Shown: positions 61,632-64,000 of the stretch, piece by piece
How the letters are laid out: each line of letters opens with the position of its first letter
Position numbering within the stretch: the stretch's first letter is position 1
NCBI GenBank assembly: GCA_021823325.1
Contig: JAKAOG010000001.1
Coordinates: 1-64,000 of the forward strand
Direction of reading: 5' to 3'
DNA: 64,000 nucleotides
Source of the DNA: an archaeon
GTDB taxonomy: Archaea; Thermoproteota; Nitrososphaeria; Nitrososphaerales; Gagatemarchaeaceae
Made by a program: the position numbers and the translations under genes
The notes under the pieces: generated by a model
The model's input: only the letters and a program-made list of their open reading frames with translations
What the model was told of the DNA's origin: nothing
Databases searched by the model: none

Positions 61632-62600
61632 ATGATCGAGGATCCCGTACTCCTCAACGACTGGCACCCCATTGCGAAGTCCTCCGACGTGCCTGAGGCG
61701 ACATTGCTTTCAGCGAGGCTCTTGGACGAAGACCTTGTCATATGGCGCGTCAACGGGCAAGTAAGGGCATGGCAGGACCTCTGCGTCCACAGAGGAACGC
61801 GGCTGTCGCTTGGACGACTTAGGGGGGACCTGCTCGAGTGCGCATACCACGGATGGACCTACAATACCGCAGGAGAGTGCGTCAAGATGCCCGCCCACCC
61901 GGAGCAGAAGCCCCCAGCCAAAGCCAAGGTTCTGACGTATCGCACAAGAGAGGACTATGGTCTGATATGGGCCTGCCTGGGCGAGCCTTCCAGGGATGTG
62001 CCGCCCTTTGACGAGTGGTCTGACCCCTCATACAGGAAAGTGTGCAGCGGACCGTTCCGATACAAGGCAAGCGGCACCAGGGCGGTGGAGAATTTCCTTG
62101 ACGTCGCACATCTGCCGATCGTCCACGAAGGCATACTTGGCGAAAGGGCCCACGCAGAGATCCAGGATTACGAAGTCGAACAGACGGAAGAAGGCATAAT
62201 CGCCAAAAACGTGAGGATCTGGCAACCCAACCCGGACGGGACAGGGGTCGCCAAGGAAGTCAACTACACCTACAAGGTCTTCAGACCGCTGACCATGTAC
62301 CTCTCCAAAGACGCGGCAGAAGGGAGGTTCTCCATCTTCGCTTCAGTCTGTCCGGTGAGCGAGTTCGAATCGGTAGCTTGGTTCTGGACGGCGATGAACT
62401 ACGGCCATGAGATCCCCGACGAAGAGCTGATCGCGGCGCAGAACCAGATAACCCAGCAGGATATACCGGTAGTCGAGTCGCAGAGGCCGGAGCGGCTCCC
62501 GCTCGACCTGCAGGCGGAACTGCATCTCCGCTCCGACAGGATGGCCGTCGCATACAGGAAATGGATGAGACAGCTGGGTCTGTCTTTCGGGACGTCCTGA
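61632..62600 (+). CDS. Rieske non-heme iron oxygenase
   Basis: 322 residues. Rieske cluster ligands C51-x-H53 (CVHRG) and C70-x2-H73 (CAYHGW). The mononuclear iron site is ENFLDVAHLPIVH: N154, D157, H160, H165. The domain order matches aromatic-ring-hydroxylating/demethylating oxygenases such as the PaO/VanA group. It needs an external reductase, which is not adjacent. Located after an APC permease, it may oxidise an imported compound. Archaeal examples are few in experiment. Confidence 0.88.
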   Translation: MIEDPVLLNDWHPIAKSSDVPEATLLSARLLDEDLVIWRVNGQVRAWQDLCVHRGTRLSLGRLRGDLLECAYHGWTYNTAGECVKMPAHPEQKPPAKAKVLTYRTREDYGLIWACLGEPSRDVPPFDEWSDPSYRKVCSGPFRYKASGTRAVENFLDVAHLPIVHEGILGERAHAEIQDYEVEQTEEGIIAKNVRIWQPNPDGTGVAKEVNYTYKVFRPLTMYLSKDAAEGRFSIFASVCPVSEFESVAWFWTAMNYGHEIPDEELIAAQNQITQQDIPVVESQRPERLPLDLQAELHLRSDRMAVAYRKWMRQLGLSFGTS

Positions 62601-62604
62601 GAGG

Positions 62605-63642
62605 TCAGTCTGTCCCCATTTCGGCAGCCAGCGCGGTGAGCTTCCCGATCTGCGCCGCCTTCGTATCCTCTTCGAGGAACGACGCCTCGAACGAGTTCCT
62701 TAGCAGCCGCAGAATCTCTCTCTCACCGAGCGAGAAAGCCTCGATCACCGCGTCAAGGTTCTTCGCGATGTAACCCTTGAAGTAGGCGGGGTCGTCCGAG
62801 TTGATGCACGCTACCATCCCGAGGTCTAGTGCCTTCTTGACGGGCATCTCAGCGACCGACCTGAAGTATTCGACGCCTATGGACGCGAGCGGACAGAAGG
62901 TCACCGGGATCCTCTCTGACACCACCCTCCTTACGAGGTCAGGGTCCTCGAACATATGGTACCCGTGGTCAATCCGCGAGATCTTCAACGAGTCGAGCGC
63001 TTCCCATACGTATTCTGGCGGCGCCTCTTCCCCTGCATGTGCGACAGCCATGAAACCCTCAGCCTTCGCGCGCGCATATACGGCCGAGAACTTACCCGGC
63101 GGGTTTCCCAGCTCTTTGGAGTCCATCCCGACCGACTTTATCCACGCTTTGTGCTTCAGCGCCTGTTCCAGCGTCTCCATCGCGGACTCAGAGCTCATGT
63201 CCCTCAGGAAGCACATGATGAGGCTGGAAGAGAACCCGAGATTTCCTCTGGCGTCTTCGAGCGCTCTGTGGATTCCCTTGACGACGGCGTCGAACGGGAC
63301 CCCTCTGCTGGTGTGAGCCTGCGGGTCGAAAAATATCTCGGCGTGCACCACACCCTCAGACTTGGCCCTCTTGACGTAAGCCATAGTCAGGTCATAGAAG
63401 TCCCGCTCTTCGATCAACGTCTTCATCGCGCCGTAATAGATGTCTAGGAAGCTCTGAAGATCTGTGAAATTGTAAGCAGCTCTCGCTTCCTCCGGCGTCG
63501 CGTACGGGGTCTTCACTCCGTTGCGCCGAGAAAAACTCAGCATCATCTCGGGCTCGAGCGTGCCCTCGACGTGAAGGTGGAGCTCAGACTTGGGGAGCGA
63601 GCGGGCCATCCGTTTTAGACGGCCGGGGTCGCCCTTCGTCAT
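62605..63642 (-). CDS. adenosine/adenine deaminase-family metalloenzyme
   Basis: 345 residues. Amidohydrolase zinc site: PKSELHLHVEGTLEP with the HxH pair; AVAHAGEEAPPEY (His, catalytic Glu); RIDHGYHMFED; and NSDDPAYF with the Asp ligands. It deaminates adenosine or a related purine to the inosine form. The CPLASIGVEYF substrate stretch is close to, but not the same as, the CPLSN of common ADA proteins, so the substrate could be adenine. A TATA-like box (CCTTAAGTGC on the minus strand, about 63668-63677) lies upstream of the ATG at 63642. Confidence 0.88.
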   Translation of the reverse strand: MTKGDPGRLKRMARSLPKSELHLHVEGTLEPEMMLSFSRRNGVKTPYATPEEARAAYNFTDLQSFLDIYYGAMKTLIEERDFYDLTMAYVKRAKSEGVVHAEIFFDPQAHTSRGVPFDAVVKGIHRALEDARGNLGFSSSLIMCFLRDMSSESAMETLEQALKHKAWIKSVGMDSKELGNPPGKFSAVYARAKAEGFMAVAHAGEEAPPEYVWEALDSLKISRIDHGYHMFEDPDLVRRVVSERIPVTFCPLASIGVEYFRSVAEMPVKKALDLGMVACINSDDPAYFKGYIAKNLDAVIEAFSLGEREILRLLRNSFEASFLEEDTKAAQIGKLTALAAEMGTD

Positions 63643-63791
63643 TGGTTCACAAGTCTGATTTTGGCACTTAAGGGTTCGAGCGAAAGTTGCAGGCTTGCGG
63701 CAATTCAGAGCGGAAACGCACGCGTCCTCTGGAGACCCATCTGGCGGATGAGGCCGCCCCGAAAAGGGTACCCGCGGAGAAAGCTTAGTGG

Positions 63792-63886
63792 AGCCGGCGG
63801 AGGGCCTCCCGCTTGCTGACGCAAGAATCGATCCCTCGACCTTTCGCTTACGAGGCGAACGCTCTACCAGGCTGAGCTACGCCGGC
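63792..63886 (-). tRNA. tRNA-Thr(CGU) with a T-arm intron
   Basis: Acceptor GCCGGCG/CGCCGGC, discriminator U, D-arm GCTC-AGCCTGGTA-GAGC, anticodon stem TTCGC/GCGAA with loop CTCGTAA (anticodon CGU). The T-arm reads GAGGG-ATCGATT then a 21-nt insert including the hairpin CTTGC-GTCA-GCAAG, then the rest of the stem. Removing 21 nt restores a 74-nt tRNA with stem GAGGG/CCCTC. The intron is therefore in the T-stem near position 61. TATA-like box at 63913-63921. Confidence 0.87.
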
Positions 63887-63912
63887 ACGAATCTGACCCG
63901 CAGCGTCGACTC

Positions 63913-63921
63913 GTTAAAGCC
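63913..63921 (-). promoter_or_regulatory. TATA-like box for tRNA-Thr
   Basis: Minus-strand GGCTTTAAC lies 27-35 nt upstream of the tRNA 5' end. Confidence 0.45.
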
Positions 63922-63937
63922 TTGTTGGCTTGACAAC

Positions 63938-63947
63938 GCTTTTAGAA
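63938..63947 (+). promoter_or_regulatory. TATA-like box for the partial tRNA at the window edge
   Basis: The box gcttttagaa lies 27-36 nt upstream of position 63974; divergent from the tRNA-Thr promoter. Confidence 0.4.
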
Positions 63948-63973
63948 TTCCCGAAGACGGCCTGCGTCCGAGT

Positions 63974-64000
63974 GCGGGGGTCGCCCAGCATGGTCAACGG
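63974..64000 (+). tRNA. 5' end of a tRNA, probably tRNA-Leu or tRNA-Ser (cut by window edge)
   Basis: gcgggggtcgcccagcatgg begins with a 7-nt acceptor strand, U8, and a D-arm of GCCC-AG...GG style with a long D-loop, as in type II tRNAs. Only 27 nt are inside the window, so the anticodon is not seen. An upstream TATA-like box at the right distance supports a gene here. Confidence 0.5.

Noticed and set aside
1-64000. CRISPR arrays, rRNA genes and integrases
   Set aside because: No regularly spaced repeats, no rRNA-like sequence, and no tyrosine or serine recombinase motifs were seen anywhere in the window.

Overview
This is archaeal chromosomal DNA. It carries archaeal/eukaryotic-type information genes (S19e, L39e, L31e, P0-type L10, acidic L12, Spt5, aIF6, prefoldin alpha, PDCD5-type protein, Nep1, RNase P Rpp21 subunit, DtdA, archaeal-type Ala- and Leu-tRNA synthetases). 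It has short TATA-like promoters about 25-40 nt before starts, many GTG/TTG starts, and small introns in all four complete tRNA genes, three of them outside the anticodon loop. Carrier-protein (LysW) lysine/arginine biosynthesis and this ribosomal gene order point to a TACK archaeon, perhaps a Thaumarchaeota/Nitrososphaeria relative; the lineage cannot be fixed from this window. Most of the window is GC-rich; about 3.5-11.4 kb is visibly more AT-rich.

Layout. 0-2.1 kb: end of a BNR-repeat protein, a small membrane protein, an aminotransferase. 2.2-11.5 kb: an integrated genomic island. A 17-bp direct repeat at 2232-2248 exactly copies the 3' end of the tRNA-Phe gene at 11528-11544, the usual footprint of integration into a tRNA 3' end. 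Between the copies lie an HTH regulator with an overlapping membrane M48 peptidase, an unknown helical protein, a diverged DpnI homologue, a DGQHR (DndB-like) protein with a C-terminal HEPN RNase motif, and two restriction-modification-like pairs. The pairs have paralogous 157-159-residue putative nucleases but unrelated SPPY methyltransferases. No integrase is present. 11.6-19.5 kb: phosphate transport, RDD protein, HflX, SemiSWEET, hydrolase, cation antiporter, M20 peptidase, tRNA-Gly. 19.5-23.8 kb: Nep1, Rpp21, S19e, PDCD5, L39e, L31e, aIF6, prefoldin alpha, FtsY.

23.8-33.5 kb: nitrilase, a divergent ACT-domain regulator, then argG-argH-lysW-lysX-lysY-lysZ-lysJ-HTH-lysK in one tightly packed operon. 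argF lies apart at 46.9 kb. Together they could make lysine and/or arginine on the LysW carrier. 33.5-43.9 kb: DtdA, SecE, Spt5, L11-L1-L10, an inverted L12 gene, a GNAT enzyme, AlaRS and LeuRS. 43.9-53 kb: a mixed region with ferritin-like/VIT protein, AraC-Ogt fusion, EamA transporter, two GNAT/Rieske-type proteins, TrmB regulator, secreted repeat protein, and tRNA-Arg. 53-64 kb: two sugar phosphomutases flanking thiL, fumarase, an IscA-type protein, two tandem DUF131-like membrane proteins, an APC permease, a Rieske oxygenase, adenosine deaminase, tRNA-Thr and the start of another tRNA.

The strongest candidate for something undescribed is the tRNA-Phe island, in particular its DGQHR-HEPN protein next to a methyl-directed (DpnI-like) nuclease whose catalytic Glu is replaced by Gln, and its mirrored R-M pairs.
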